Source of the DNA: Verrucomicrobiota bacterium
Lineage (GTDB): Bacteria > Verrucomicrobiota > Verrucomicrobiia > Chthoniobacterales > SZAS-18
Assembly (NCBI GenBank): GCA_019241085.1
Contig: JAFAXH010000087.1
Coordinates: 1-64,000, forward strand
Reading direction: 5' to 3'
DNA: 64,000 nt
The position numbers and the translations under genes are program-made. Positions 25,909 through 34,284 of the stretch are shown piece by piece. How positions within the stretch are numbered: the stretch's first letter is position 1; each line of letters starts with the position of its first letter. The notes beneath the pieces are model-generated. The model searched no databases. It saw only the letters and a list, made by a program, of their open reading frames with translations, and was not told where the DNA came from.

Positions 25909-26856
25909 ATGAACCTTTCTCCGCAAGGCGTTTACACGCTGGTTGATCTCCGGGCCTGGCAGCAAACGGTTGCCTCGCTGCCGCCAGCGCACGTCCCGCG
26001 CTTCGCCGTGATCGGCGATCCGGTGGCGCAATCGCTCTCGCCCGTGATGCACGATGCGGCGCTGGCTGCCTGCGGTTTCTCCGGCCGTTATACGCGCCTG
26101 CACATTCGCGCCGGGGAACTGGCGGAGACCCTGTCCCTGCTGCCCGGCTGCGGTTTCCTGGGCTGCAATCTCACCATCCCGCACAAATCCGCCGCGCTGG
26201 CTTTGGTGGAAGAAGTCGATGCCGACGCCCGGCGACTGGGCGCGATTAACACCGTGCGGATCGAGGGCGAGGGCCAGCACCCGCGCCGGCTCGGTTTTAA
26301 TACCGACGGACCCGGCCTGTTGCTGGCTTTGCGCGACGCCTTGGGGTTCGACACGTTGCGGGGAAAATCCGTGCTGCTGCTCGGCGCGGGCGGAGCCGGG
26401 CGCGCGCTGGCCATCCAATGCGCACTCGCGGGCTGCGCGCGGCTGCTCCTGGCCAATCGCACATTGGAAAAAGCGGAGACGCTGGTGCGCGAATTCTCCA
26501 CCGCAAACGCCGAACTCGCCGTTTCGGCGCTCGCGTTGCCCGACGCTGCCTGGACAGATGCGCCGCTCGATGGCATCGACCTCGTGCTCAACTGCACCTC
26601 GCTCGGCTTGCGCGACACGGATCGTTCGCCGCTGCCTGCGGAACTGCTGCGCCAGTTTCCCGCGCTGGCGATCTACGACTCCGTGTATCGGCGCGACGGC
26701 CAATTGACGCCCCTGGTCGCCGCCGCTCAGGCGGCCGGTCTGCGCGCCGCCGACGGCCGCGCGATGTTGCTCTGGCAGGGCGCGCTGGCCTTCGAGATTT
26801 GGTTTAACCAACCCGCACCGATCGCGCCCATGCGTGCCGCGCTCGGCTTGTGCTGA
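25909..26856 (+). CDS. aroE: Shikimate dehydrogenase
   Basis: 315 aa from the ATG at 25909; the frame is open from a TTG at 25807, but the extra residues are unlike the family. It reduces 3-dehydroshikimate to shikimate with NADPH. Shikimate-binding SLSPVMHDAAL (42-52), catalytic Lys93 in NLTIPHK and Asp133 in FNTDG, the NADP-binding GAGGAGRALAI and the NRTLEKA (NADP-phosphate) motif are all present. The N-terminal 30 residues extend beyond E. coli AroE. It converges with the squalene-synthase-like gene (10-bp gap). Confidence 0.93.
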   Translation: MNLSPQGVYTLVDLRAWQQTVASLPPAHVPRFAVIGDPVAQSLSPVMHDAALAACGFSGRYTRLHIRAGELAETLSLLPGCGFLGCNLTIPHKSAALALVEEVDADARRLGAINTVRIEGEGQHPRRLGFNTDGPGLLLALRDALGFDTLRGKSVLLLGAGGAGRALAIQCALAGCARLLLANRTLEKAETLVREFSTANAELAVSALALPDAAWTDAPLDGIDLVLNCTSLGLRDTDRSPLPAELLRQFPALAIYDSVYRRDGQLTPLVAAAQAAGLRAADGRAMLLWQGALAFEIWFNQPAPIAPMRAALGLC

Positions 26857-26866
26857 AAGGAAAATC

Positions 26867-28402
26867 TCAAGCCGCAGCCTGGCGGCGAGCGCGGCGATAA
26901 AAGGCCTCGGTCAACGGCGGGGCCACCATGCCGATGCCGGCGGTAAACATGATGTTGCGCAAGCCGCCGCGGGATACTTTGACGGGCTTCTCCTCCGCCA
27001 GCGCCGGGGCTTGCGCCAACAGTGCCAGCGTCCTGATGCCCAGGAGCACGGGCAGGGTGCAGGCGTAGCGCAATTTCTTGCCGCGCAATGCCCGCACATA
27101 GCGCCAGGCATCGTCGAGCCGCTCAGCGGCACGGAGCCGCCAGCGGCGCAGGATCGGCTGCACGCGCTCACGTTCTTGCAAGAGATTTGCAGGAGAAGTG
27201 ACGCCTGCGGTGGCCAGTTCATCCGCGGGCAGATAGCAGCGGCCCAAGCGCAGGTCACCGGGCACGTCACGCAGCACGTTGACGAGTTGCAAGCCTTGGC
27301 CGAAGGCGCGCCCAAGGCGCAGCATTTCCTCCTGCGGCAGCGTCGCGTAGCCGGGCAGGTGGCGACTGCAAAGCCGCGTCCAAAGTTCGCCCGCGCTGCC
27401 GGCAACGTAGTAAGTATAGTCGTCCAATTCCTGGGCGTTTTGCAGCGCTCGGACTTCCGTTTTTTCGCCTTCGGCGGAACCGCCAAAACGCAAGAGGTCC
27501 AGCTCCTGCCCGTAGGCGATGCGGGTGAGGGCACGTTGCAAATCCCAGCGGTCGGCGGCGGGTGTGAGCGATTCCAACCAGCCAAGGCAGCGGTCGAGTT
27601 TTTCGAGCAATGCCCGTTCGCCCGCGTGCTTCTGCAAGGGTGCCAGGTCGCGTTGGATCGGCCGGAGAGCGGCGGGATCAGTGCCGTATTTGATCATTTC
27701 CACCATGGCGCGCAGATGTTCCAGACGAGTCGCCGTTGGCACCGATTCCGCCGGCGAATCGGCTACCGTGTCCATCGCGCGGGCGAGCAGGTAGCCCAAC
27801 GAAAGCGGACCGCGCAACGGCTCGGGCAGCAGGCGGATCGTCAGGTAAAACGAACGCGATACGGCTTCCAGCAATTTACCGCCAAGTTCTTCCAAAAAAT
27901 TGTCTCCACCTTCTGCGGCCGGCTCGGGCGGAGTTTGGGGAGCTGGCACCCCACCGCAGGCGCTCGGAGCCGGTTTTTCGCGACCCTCCGGACTTGGGCG
28001 GGCACTCCGTTCCTTGTCCGCGGCGGGTCGCGATTCACGACCGCCGCCGCCTCTTCCGCCCCGCCGCCGTCGGCCGCCTTCGGGGCGTTCGCGTTCCGAA
28101 CGTGGACGAGTGGCTGGCAGATGGGATTCCGCGAATTTTTCACCTGCGGGATTTTGCTTTTGGGCGGGCGGCATTTCGCGCTCGCGTCGCCTTTCGGGAG
28201 AATTTTCGCGAGGCGGACGCGCCGCTTCATTTTCTCTTGGTTCCGCGCCTGCCGCGTGCGGACGGCGGCGGTGCGGGCGATGAGGTTCAGGACCGGACCC
28301 TCGTTCGCTGCTCCGGCGGAAGGCGGGTGGCGGCTGTCCGCCGGGCAGCGGCGGCGGCTGGGGTGTGCTGGCAGCAGGGTGGGGTGAATCCTCGAAACGC
28401 AT
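26867..28402 (-). CDS. Squalene/phytoene synthase family enzyme with RGG-rich N-terminal extension
   Basis: 511 aa from the ATG at 28402; the frame stays open to 28666. Catalytic domain begins near residue 165 (FLEELGGKLLEAVSRSFYLTIRLL). The two aspartate-rich metal motifs are DTVAD at 211-215 and DVPGD at 379-383 (NVLRDVPGDLRLGRCYLP), together with YTYYVAGSAGELWTRL. The pattern is closer to eukaryote-type squalene synthase (head-to-head FPP condensation) than to HpnD. A hydrophobic segment near 445-465 may be a weak membrane contact. The first ~165 residues are Pro/Arg/Glu-rich and contain an RGG-like cluster. An internal Met at 28174 is an alternative start; it would keep the RGG cluster. 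Confidence 0.8.
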   Translation of the reverse strand: MRFEDSPHPAASTPQPPPLPGGQPPPAFRRSSERGSGPEPHRPHRRRPHAAGAEPRENEAARPPRENSPERRREREMPPAQKQNPAGEKFAESHLPATRPRSERERPEGGRRRRGGRGGGGRESRPAADKERSARPSPEGREKPAPSACGGVPAPQTPPEPAAEGGDNFLEELGGKLLEAVSRSFYLTIRLLPEPLRGPLSLGYLLARAMDTVADSPAESVPTATRLEHLRAMVEMIKYGTDPAALRPIQRDLAPLQKHAGERALLEKLDRCLGWLESLTPAADRWDLQRALTRIAYGQELDLLRFGGSAEGEKTEVRALQNAQELDDYTYYVAGSAGELWTRLCSRHLPGYATLPQEEMLRLGRAFGQGLQLVNVLRDVPGDLRLGRCYLPADELATAGVTSPANLLQERERVQPILRRWRLRAAERLDDAWRYVRALRGKKLRYACTLPVLLGIRTLALLAQAPALAEEKPVKVSRGGLRNIMFTAGIGMVAPPLTEAFYRRARRQAAA

Positions 28403-28542
28403 AGATGGAGACGAGCAGAGAGGTTGAAGGTGCTCGGGGGGCAGGTAGAGAACGTCAACGCAATGAACCACGCCGCCGGCAAAGTGAAACCCGAAACTCG
28501 GCAGTTTTTGCGGCGCGCAAGTTGCGCGACCCGCGCGCTCGC

Positions 28543-29832
28543 TCATGGCGCCACATTGCGCAGGTCGATTTTTTCCGCAGCCTGATTGCCGAGGCCGGAT
28601 TCCGCGGCGGTGCGCACATGATCGGTCGCCTTGCCCAAAGGCGGCAAACCGCGTTGCGCCCGCCACAACTCCAGATAACGCACCGCTTGGGCGTCAATCG
28701 CCACCGGGTCGCGGCTGGCATAAAGCGTCGCATGGTGGCGTGCGTAGAGCGGCTGAAAACTTGGCCCGCCGGCATACTGCGCGATAAGCCCGTCCATGAT
28801 GTTGAGCACGACCCGGCCGCCCACGCGGGGATCGGAATAAAGATCGACGATGTAAGGATTGCCCCAACGTGGCTCGCCGCTCAGCCGCCGCCAGTTGTCA
28901 ATGTCCGGAATGGTGACGTTGTAAAGCGCGCCCGCCACGCCGGCGAAGACGCTGTCGCACAGCGTGGGCAGATTGATGATTTTGGTGACGCGCTTGCTCA
29001 GGATGTTACAGAGGTGGCTCGTGTCACTCAGGTTATCCGGCGCAGCGGCGGGCGCCCGGTGGTTGCCGCGAGAGGACGCGCCGGCGGCTGCGGGTGACGA
29101 CGCGCCGGCATTGTTCTCGGCTGGAGTGGGCGAAGGATCATTTTGGTGCAGGAGCGCGACGGACGCGGTGAGCGGCGATTGCGTTCCTTGAAACAACAAA
29201 TCGCCCCAGATGAGTTTGCCCAGGACTGGCGCGACGTAGGTTGCCTTGGGATCGTAGCCGACCCGCGGTTCGATGAATGCCACCGGACAGGCAAACACGC
29301 TTTCCGAAGAACCGCGCTCGGGCAAAAATCCCGCCAGGCGCAACTCGTCGGGATCACGGTCCCACACGAGGATGCGGTCGCGCGGATGACCGGAGGCGAT
29401 GAGGCTTTCCACCACGGCCAAAACGACTGCCCGGCGCGTTGGTGCGGCAGCTCCGCGGGCTGCGGCGATCTTGATGCCGACGATGTCGTTGGGAGAAACC
29501 AGACTTCGCCAGCCATGCGCGGCATCGGGTTGGTCCGTGACCGCCGCCACGAGCCGATCAACCATCACGCGCACCCGCGCAGGATTGACCGAATACCGTT
29601 CGACCACCGAGGCATCATGCACCGCCACAACGGTCGAGCGAGCCGGCGGCGTCGGACGCGGCGTCGGCGTTGATGCTGGGGTGGGAGCCGCGGGCGATTC
29701 GGCGACGGTCTCTTCGGAGGTGGACGCGGGCACGGGTGGCTGCGCCCGTGCGAAGCAGGCCAAAACGCTGGCCAATAGCAGTGGCACGAGCCAGCGCAAA
29801 CCGGCTGGGAATTTGAAGGCTTTCTGCAACAC
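28543..29832 (-). CDS. Exported DUF362-family protein
   Basis: 429 aa from a GTG at 29832, chosen because it places a clean signal peptide (KAFKFPAGLRWLVPLLLASVLA, cleavage after ARA) at the N-terminus and avoids overlap with the divergent hemW. A Pro/Thr linker (PTPASTPTPRPTPPA) precedes the DUF362 domain (about 75-425: LVSPNDIVGIKI, ESLIASGHPRDRILVWDRD, KIINLPTLCDSVFAGVAGALYN, ASRDPVAIDAQAVRYLE). An insert rich in Ala/Ser/Pro (about 265-290) interrupts the domain. The biochemical role of DUF362 is unsettled; some members carry ferredoxin clusters, but no CxxCxxC is seen here. Start codon is uncertain. Confidence 0.75.
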   Translation of the reverse strand: MLQKAFKFPAGLRWLVPLLLASVLACFARAQPPVPASTSEETVAESPAAPTPASTPTPRPTPPARSTVVAVHDASVVERYSVNPARVRVMVDRLVAAVTDQPDAAHGWRSLVSPNDIVGIKIAAARGAAAPTRRAVVLAVVESLIASGHPRDRILVWDRDPDELRLAGFLPERGSSESVFACPVAFIEPRVGYDPKATYVAPVLGKLIWGDLLFQGTQSPLTASVALLHQNDPSPTPAENNAGASSPAAAGASSRGNHRAPAAAPDNLSDTSHLCNILSKRVTKIINLPTLCDSVFAGVAGALYNVTIPDIDNWRRLSGEPRWGNPYIVDLYSDPRVGGRVVLNIMDGLIAQYAGGPSFQPLYARHHATLYASRDPVAIDAQAVRYLELWRAQRGLPPLGKATDHVRTAAESGLGNQAAEKIDLRNVAP

Positions 29833-29898
29833 GTTGCCTGACTTATAATCCAAAACGCCGCGCCCGACATCGGGGATTTCGGCGCTTCCCCTGCTGCC

Positions 29899-31050
29899 GT
29901 GATCTCCTCCGCTGTCGTCGCTACTGCCGCAGTCGAACATCTCTACGTTCACATCCCGTTTTGTCCGAAGGTTTGTCCTTACTGCGCTTTTTACAAAGAG
30001 GCGAGTGAGCGGAACAAGACGCAGGCATTTCTCGAAGCCGTGCTGCGCGAGCTGACGATGCAGACGGCCATGCTCGCGGCAGAAAATCGCGTGCTGCGGC
30101 CGCGCACGATTTTCTTTGGCGGCGGCACCCCGAGCGCGCTCTCGACGGCGCAGTTGGAATTTCTGCTCGGCGGCTTGCGCGCGGCGTTGGATTTGTCGCA
30201 GTTGGTGGAATGGACGCTGGAGATGAATCCAGCGACCGTTTCGTTGGAAAAAGCGCGAGCGTTGCGCGCGCTCGGCGTCAACCGCATCTCGATGGGCGTG
30301 CAAAGCTGGGAGCCGGAATTGTTGCTGACGTTGGGCCGGGTCCACACCGCCGGGCAGGCGCGGCGTTCTTACGAAATTTTGCGCGAAGCCGGTTTTGAAA
30401 ACATCAACCTCGACCTCATCTTCGGCATCCCTGGCCAGTCGCCGGCGCAATGGCAGCGTTCGCTCGAACGCACCATTCAGCTCGGTCCCGAGCACATCTC
30501 GGCTTACAATCTGACCTACGAGGAAGACACCGAATTTTTCCGCCGCTTCAGCCGCGGCGAATTCATCCAGGACGACGAAGCCGACGCCGCGTTGTTTGAA
30601 TTTACCACCGACACGCTGCAAGCCGCCGGCTACGCGGCTTACGAAATTTCCAACTTCGCCCGGCCTGGCCGCGAGTGCGCGCACAACCTCGCTTACTGGC
30701 AGGGCGCCGATTATCTCGGCCTGGGGCCGAGCGCGTTTTCCACGATTGGCGAGCGGCGGTGGGCCGGCGTGCGCGACACGGCGGCTTATATCGCGCGCAT
30801 TGCCGCCGGGGAAAGCGCCACGGATTTTCGCGAGCACGTCCCGCCGGCCACGCGGCTGGCGGAGAGGATCGCGTTTGGCTTGCGCACGAACCGCGGCGTG
30901 GCGCTGGAAACGTTGACGCCCTGGCGCGACGACGTGGCCGCGCACCAAGAGCACGGCTTGCTCGCAACCTCCGCCGACGGTCGCCGCGTGCTGCTCACGC
31001 GCAAAGGCCGGCTGGTGGCTGACGCGGTGGCGCTGACGTTTGTGGGGTAA
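29899..31050 (+). CDS. hemW: Radical-SAM HemW (coproporphyrinogen III oxidase-like)
   Basis: 383 aa from a GTG at 29899; no better ATG lies upstream of the Fe-S motif. The 4Fe-4S/SAM cysteines are Cys22, Cys26 and Cys29 in HIPFCPKVCPYCAFY. Other family signatures: FFGGGTPSAL, LEMNPATVSLEKARALRALGVNRISMGVQSW, NINLDLIFGIPGQ, YEISNFARPG. The C-terminal winged-helix region (about 320-383) is the HemW type and lacks the HemN-specific extensions, so a haem chaperone or a related role is more likely than CPO activity. It converges with bioA, 9 bp apart. Confidence 0.88.
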   Translation: MISSAVVATAAVEHLYVHIPFCPKVCPYCAFYKEASERNKTQAFLEAVLRELTMQTAMLAAENRVLRPRTIFFGGGTPSALSTAQLEFLLGGLRAALDLSQLVEWTLEMNPATVSLEKARALRALGVNRISMGVQSWEPELLLTLGRVHTAGQARRSYEILREAGFENINLDLIFGIPGQSPAQWQRSLERTIQLGPEHISAYNLTYEEDTEFFRRFSRGEFIQDDEADAALFEFTTDTLQAAGYAAYEISNFARPGRECAHNLAYWQGADYLGLGPSAFSTIGERRWAGVRDTAAYIARIAAGESATDFREHVPPATRLAERIAFGLRTNRGVALETLTPWRDDVAAHQEHGLLATSADGRRVLLTRKGRLVADAVALTFVG

Positions 31051-31059
31051 TGCTGAAAA

Positions 31060-32391
31060 TCAGCAACCGGCGCTGGTGATTTCCAGCGCCGCGCGACGCA
31101 GGGCATTCACCGCGGTTTCCAATTGCGCTGGCGTCGTGCAATACGGCGGCATCACGACCAGCGTGTCGCGAATCGGTCGCGTGAGCAAACCGTGTTTGCG
31201 CGCCGCTTGACACACGCGCGCGCCGACGAGCGCCGCTGGCGGGAATGGCTCGCCGGAAAGCTGGAGCAAATCAATGCCGGCAATAAAACCGCACTGACGG
31301 ATGGCGCCGACGTGCGGCAGCGGCGCGAGTTGCGCGTGGAGCAATTCGGCAAGCAAAGCGATTTTGGGCTGGAGCTGGGCGAGCGTTTGTTCATCGCGAA
31401 AAATCGCCAGGTTTTCCAAAGCCGCCGCGCAGCCGAGCGCGTTGGCCGTGTAGCTGTGGCCATAAAAGAGCGTCTGTTCCTCGCGCGTTCCGGCACCGTG
31501 GAAGCTGCGAAAAATCCGCTCGGTCGTCAGCGTTGCCGCCAGCGGCAGATACCCGCCGGTGAGACCCTTCGCGAGACACAGCAAATCGGGCACGACGGCT
31601 TCCTGCTCGCAGGCAAACATCGTCCCCGTCCGGCCGAAGCCGGTCAGCACTTCATCCGCGATGAGCAGCACGTCGTGCTGGTCGCACCACGCGCGCAAGG
31701 CCGCGAGCGTGCCGGCCGGCCAAAGGCGCATGCCGGCGGCGCCTTGAACCAGCGGCTCGATGACGGCGCCGGCCAGCGTGGCGATGACTTTTTGCGGCAA
31801 TGCCGCGAGTTCCGCCACGCCGCCGACGCGCACGACACCGAGCGGTCCATCGTTGCATTCCTGCCAGCCGCGAAAGGTGGCGATGCCGCCCAGGCTGGCG
31901 GCGCCGAGCGTGTCGCCGTGATACGCGAGATCGAAGGCTAAAAATTGATTTCGCGCCGGCTGACCGTGGCGCAGCCAAAACTCGCGCGCGATGCGCAAGG
32001 CCACCTCGATGGCCGTCGAGCCATCATCAGAAAAAAAAACGCGCGTGAGCGTGTCCGGTGGAAACAACGCGACCAGCGCCGAGGCCAGCGCAACGGCGGC
32101 AGGATGCGTCTGGCCCAAGAACGAGCAATGCGCGAATGCGCCGAGTTGCCGGGTGATGGCAGCGTTGAGGCGAGGATGGCAATGGCCGTGGAGATTCGTC
32201 CAAATCGACGAGTTGCCGTCGATGTATTCCTGGCCTTGGGCGTCGCGCAACACCGCGCCTTCGCCGGAGACGATGACGAGAGGTTCGTGCGTCGGCGCGC
32301 ACCATTCCCGCAGCGGCGTGAAAGGGTGCCAGACTCTTTCCTTATCGAGCGTCGCGAGGTGCTGAACTTCCGAGCGCGGCACGGCATTCAT
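31060..32391 (-). CDS. bioA: Adenosylmethionine-8-amino-7-oxononanoate aminotransferase
   Basis: 443 aa class III PLP aminotransferase. It transfers the amino group of SAM to KAPA to make DAPA in biotin synthesis. N-terminal VWHPFTP is diagnostic for BioA; SSIWTNLHGHCHP, GSTAIEVALRIA, FDLAYHGDTLGAASLGG, DEVLTGFGRTGTMFAC and the PLP lysine Lys275 (LAKGLTGGYLPL) are present. A 101-aa hypothetical gene lies 17 bp upstream. bioD is further upstream but behind a predicted terminator, so bioA probably has its own promoter. bioB, bioF and bioH/C are absent from the window. Confidence 0.95.
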   Translation of the reverse strand: MNAVPRSEVQHLATLDKERVWHPFTPLREWCAPTHEPLVIVSGEGAVLRDAQGQEYIDGNSSIWTNLHGHCHPRLNAAITRQLGAFAHCSFLGQTHPAAVALASALVALFPPDTLTRVFFSDDGSTAIEVALRIAREFWLRHGQPARNQFLAFDLAYHGDTLGAASLGGIATFRGWQECNDGPLGVVRVGGVAELAALPQKVIATLAGAVIEPLVQGAAGMRLWPAGTLAALRAWCDQHDVLLIADEVLTGFGRTGTMFACEQEAVVPDLLCLAKGLTGGYLPLAATLTTERIFRSFHGAGTREEQTLFYGHSYTANALGCAAALENLAIFRDEQTLAQLQPKIALLAELLHAQLAPLPHVGAIRQCGFIAGIDLLQLSGEPFPPAALVGARVCQAARKHGLLTRPIRDTLVVMPPYCTTPAQLETAVNALRRAALEITSAGC

Positions 32392-32408
32392 TTCGCCGAC
32401 TGGTGATC

Positions 32409-32714
32409 CTAATTCTGTGCGGACTCGCTGACGGTTTCGCCAGCAACTCGCGGCGACTCGCGGCGCTGCTGCTCGGAGATGAGCCGGTCGAGCGAAGTGA
32501 CGTCGTCATAGCTGGCACGGCGCCGTTGATATTTGCGCCAGATCAAATCGCGCAGCGCGTGTAAATCGGCGAGCAGGGGCAGGTCGTAATACGTCCACTC
32601 CGGCTCCCGCCCCAGTCGCGCCTGCAACTTCCAGCGTCCGGCAAATTTCACAGCCCGCACCTCGCGTTTTGCACCTTCAGGCGTGACTTCGCGCCAGACG
32701 TGTTGGTTGCGCAT
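32409..32714 (-). CDS. Small hypothetical protein, 101 aa
   Basis: Unrecognised. A basic N-terminal half (HVWREVTPEGAKREVRAVKFAGRWKLQARL) with beta-strand spacing is followed by WTYYDLPLLADLHALRDLIWRKYQRRRA and an acidic/polar tail. No signal peptide, membrane segment or metal-binding motif. It ends 17 bp before the bioA start on the same strand, so it is probably co-transcribed with bioA. The dense codon usage and lack of a rival frame support it as real. Confidence 0.65.
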   Translation of the reverse strand: MRNQHVWREVTPEGAKREVRAVKFAGRWKLQARLGREPEWTYYDLPLLADLHALRDLIWRKYQRRRASYDDVTSLDRLISEQQRRESPRVAGETVSESAQN

Positions 32715-32760
32715 GGCCGGAAGCTAGCGCGGGTCGGCCACGCTTGCCGCGCCCATTTCC

Positions 32761-32796
32761 AAACAAAAAGGAAAGGGCGGCCCGCGCCGCCCTTCC
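32761..32796 (-). terminator. Rho-independent terminator after the bioD/SRPBCC unit
   Basis: On the minus strand a perfect 9-bp stem (AAGGGCGGC/GCCGCCCTT, positions 32773-32781 and 32786-32794, 4-base loop) is followed by a T-rich run (complement of 32761-32770). It lies 57 bp beyond the stop of the SRPBCC-like gene and upstream of the bioA transcription unit, so it should end transcripts coming from bioD. Confidence 0.75.
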
Positions 32797-32853
32797 CAAC
32801 CTCCACCGGCCAAACGGGGCCGGTAGCCAACCAATTCTTTCCCAATTAAAAAA

Positions 32854-33336
32854 TCAGGTCGTCGCTGCGGTCATCCTGTGCGCGAGCACCCTGGCGGGAC
32901 CGCGCACCGTCGTGGCCTGACTTTCGAAGTGTCTCCGCAGCCCGCGCAGTTGTTTGACCACAAAACGCTCGCCCAAGTGAAACACCGCATCGAGCGCGCG
33001 CCACAGCGGCGAGCAGATTTCGTAATTCATCAACAACTCGACTTCAGCCAGGTCCGGCCGGACGGCGTGGAAACTCACGGTGCCCAAGGTTTCGACGTTC
33101 CCTTCTATGGATTTGAAGAGCCAGCCCGGAGCACCGTGGTCTGAACAAACGTCGGTCAGCATAAATTCCGCCTTGAACCCGAATGGCAGGCGCACTCTCC
33201 AATGTGATGTGCCTTCCCCGGAAAAGTCCACCTGTTCAATGTCCGTCAAACGGTGACGATAAGCTTGGACATTGGCCAGCCGGTGGCGAGCTTGGTCAAC
33301 CGACATGTGGAGATGGAATATTTTGTGCAGAATCAT
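32854..33336 (-). CDS. SRPBCC-like (polyketide cyclase/START-fold) protein, 160 aa
   Basis: Start at the ATG at 33336, beginning MILHKIFHLHMSVDQARHRL; the open frame runs to 33414 but without similar character. The layout (helix, then strand-rich core WRVRLPFGFKAEFMLTDV, GTVSFHAVRPDLAEVELLMNYE, then a long C-terminal helix WRALDAVFHLGERFVVKQLRGLRRHFES) resembles the SRPBCC/START-like ligand-binding fold. The ligand is unknown. It lies between bioD (156 bp upstream) and a strong terminator, so it may share the bioD transcript. The assignment rests on layout only. Confidence 0.55.
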   Translation of the reverse strand: MILHKIFHLHMSVDQARHRLANVQAYRHRLTDIEQVDFSGEGTSHWRVRLPFGFKAEFMLTDVCSDHGAPGWLFKSIEGNVETLGTVSFHAVRPDLAEVELLMNYEICSPLWRALDAVFHLGERFVVKQLRGLRRHFESQATTVRGPARVLAHRMTAATT

Positions 33337-33492
33337 AAGCAGTGCAGTGGGGTTTGAAGTGACAGCAGGTGGTAAAGGCTGGCTTAAGCACTGGGTATGC
33401 CGACGCGAACGCATAGAGACAATCGGCGCTTAGTCATCGCCCAAGAGCGTCAAATCTTCGACAGAAGTGTTGTATTTATTAACACAACGAAA

Positions 33493-34170
33493 TTACACAT
33501 TTTCACCCGGCCAGTCTAACTGTGCGTGGGTTAATTCGGCTAGGATTGGGACGCCTAAAAGATCTTCGCAAACTGCTCGATTGGTGTGGCAGGCGATGGC
33601 TTCCCCAGCTTCGGTTTCCGCATCGGCAGTTGCTGCGTTAAGTGTGGGGCCGGCGTTGAAAATCAGACCCGCGCATTTCAGCCCGATAGACTGCAAATGA
33701 CGCACGGTGAGCAAGGTGTGATTGAGTGCGCCGAGCCGGTTTTTCACGACGACGATCACCGGCAGATTCATCTCCCGCGCGAGGTCGGCGACGGTGAGTT
33801 CACGCGTGATCGGCACGAGCCAGCCGCCGACGCCTTCCACGAGCACGCCGCCGGGATGCCGCGCGCGCAAGGCCGCATAGGTGTCGCGCACCAGCGCGAG
33901 GTCGAGAGGGCGTCCCTCGATCATTGCGGCGGTCCAAGGCGCGGCGGGCGTGCGCAACCAGAGCGGGTTGATTTCATTGATCGTCAGCCCGGCGGCCACG
34001 GCCTCATCGCCGGCGGCGGCGAGCAGAATTTCGGCGTCGGTCCGCACACCGCAGCAGATGGGTTTGAACGGCACGCAGTCGATGCCGCGTCGGCGCAGGT
34101 GCCGCAGCAGCAGCGCGGTGGCGAAGGTTTTGCCGACGCCCGTGTCGGTGCCGGTGATGAAAGTGTTCAT
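33493..34170 (-). CDS. bioD: Dethiobiotin synthetase
   Basis: 225 aa from the ATG at 34170 (MNTFITGTDTGVGKT); other upstream Mets at 34209 and 34533 add unlike sequence. It makes dethiobiotin from DAPA, CO2 and ATP. The P-loop GTDTGVGKT is at residues 7-15, the catalytic lysine in VPFKPICCG, then LVEGVGGWLVPITRE and the nucleotide-specificity NRLGALNHTLLT segment. It starts 114 bp from the divergent SDR gene. The two biotin genes bioD and bioA are on the same strand but interrupted by two unrelated small genes and a terminator. Confidence 0.95.
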   Translation of the reverse strand: MNTFITGTDTGVGKTFATALLLRHLRRRGIDCVPFKPICCGVRTDAEILLAAAGDEAVAAGLTINEINPLWLRTPAAPWTAAMIEGRPLDLALVRDTYAALRARHPGGVLVEGVGGWLVPITRELTVADLAREMNLPVIVVVKNRLGALNHTLLTVRHLQSIGLKCAGLIFNAGPTLNAATADAETEAGEAIACHTNRAVCEDLLGVPILAELTHAQLDWPGENV

Positions 34171-34284
34171 GGGTTTTTCAAAGTTCAAGGTCGCATCGGC
34201 GGGGGACATGGAGTTATTCTTTAGGCAAAGAGAAAGCGCGCAACCCCGTGTTGTCTTGCGATTTTCCCGTAAAGCTCGCTCCCC

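Noticed and set aside
29833-30954. N-terminal 370 residues of the long minus-strand frame ending at 28543
   Set aside because: Antisense to hemW, whose radical-SAM motifs are clear; the signal peptide after the GTG at 29832 marks the true DUF362 start.
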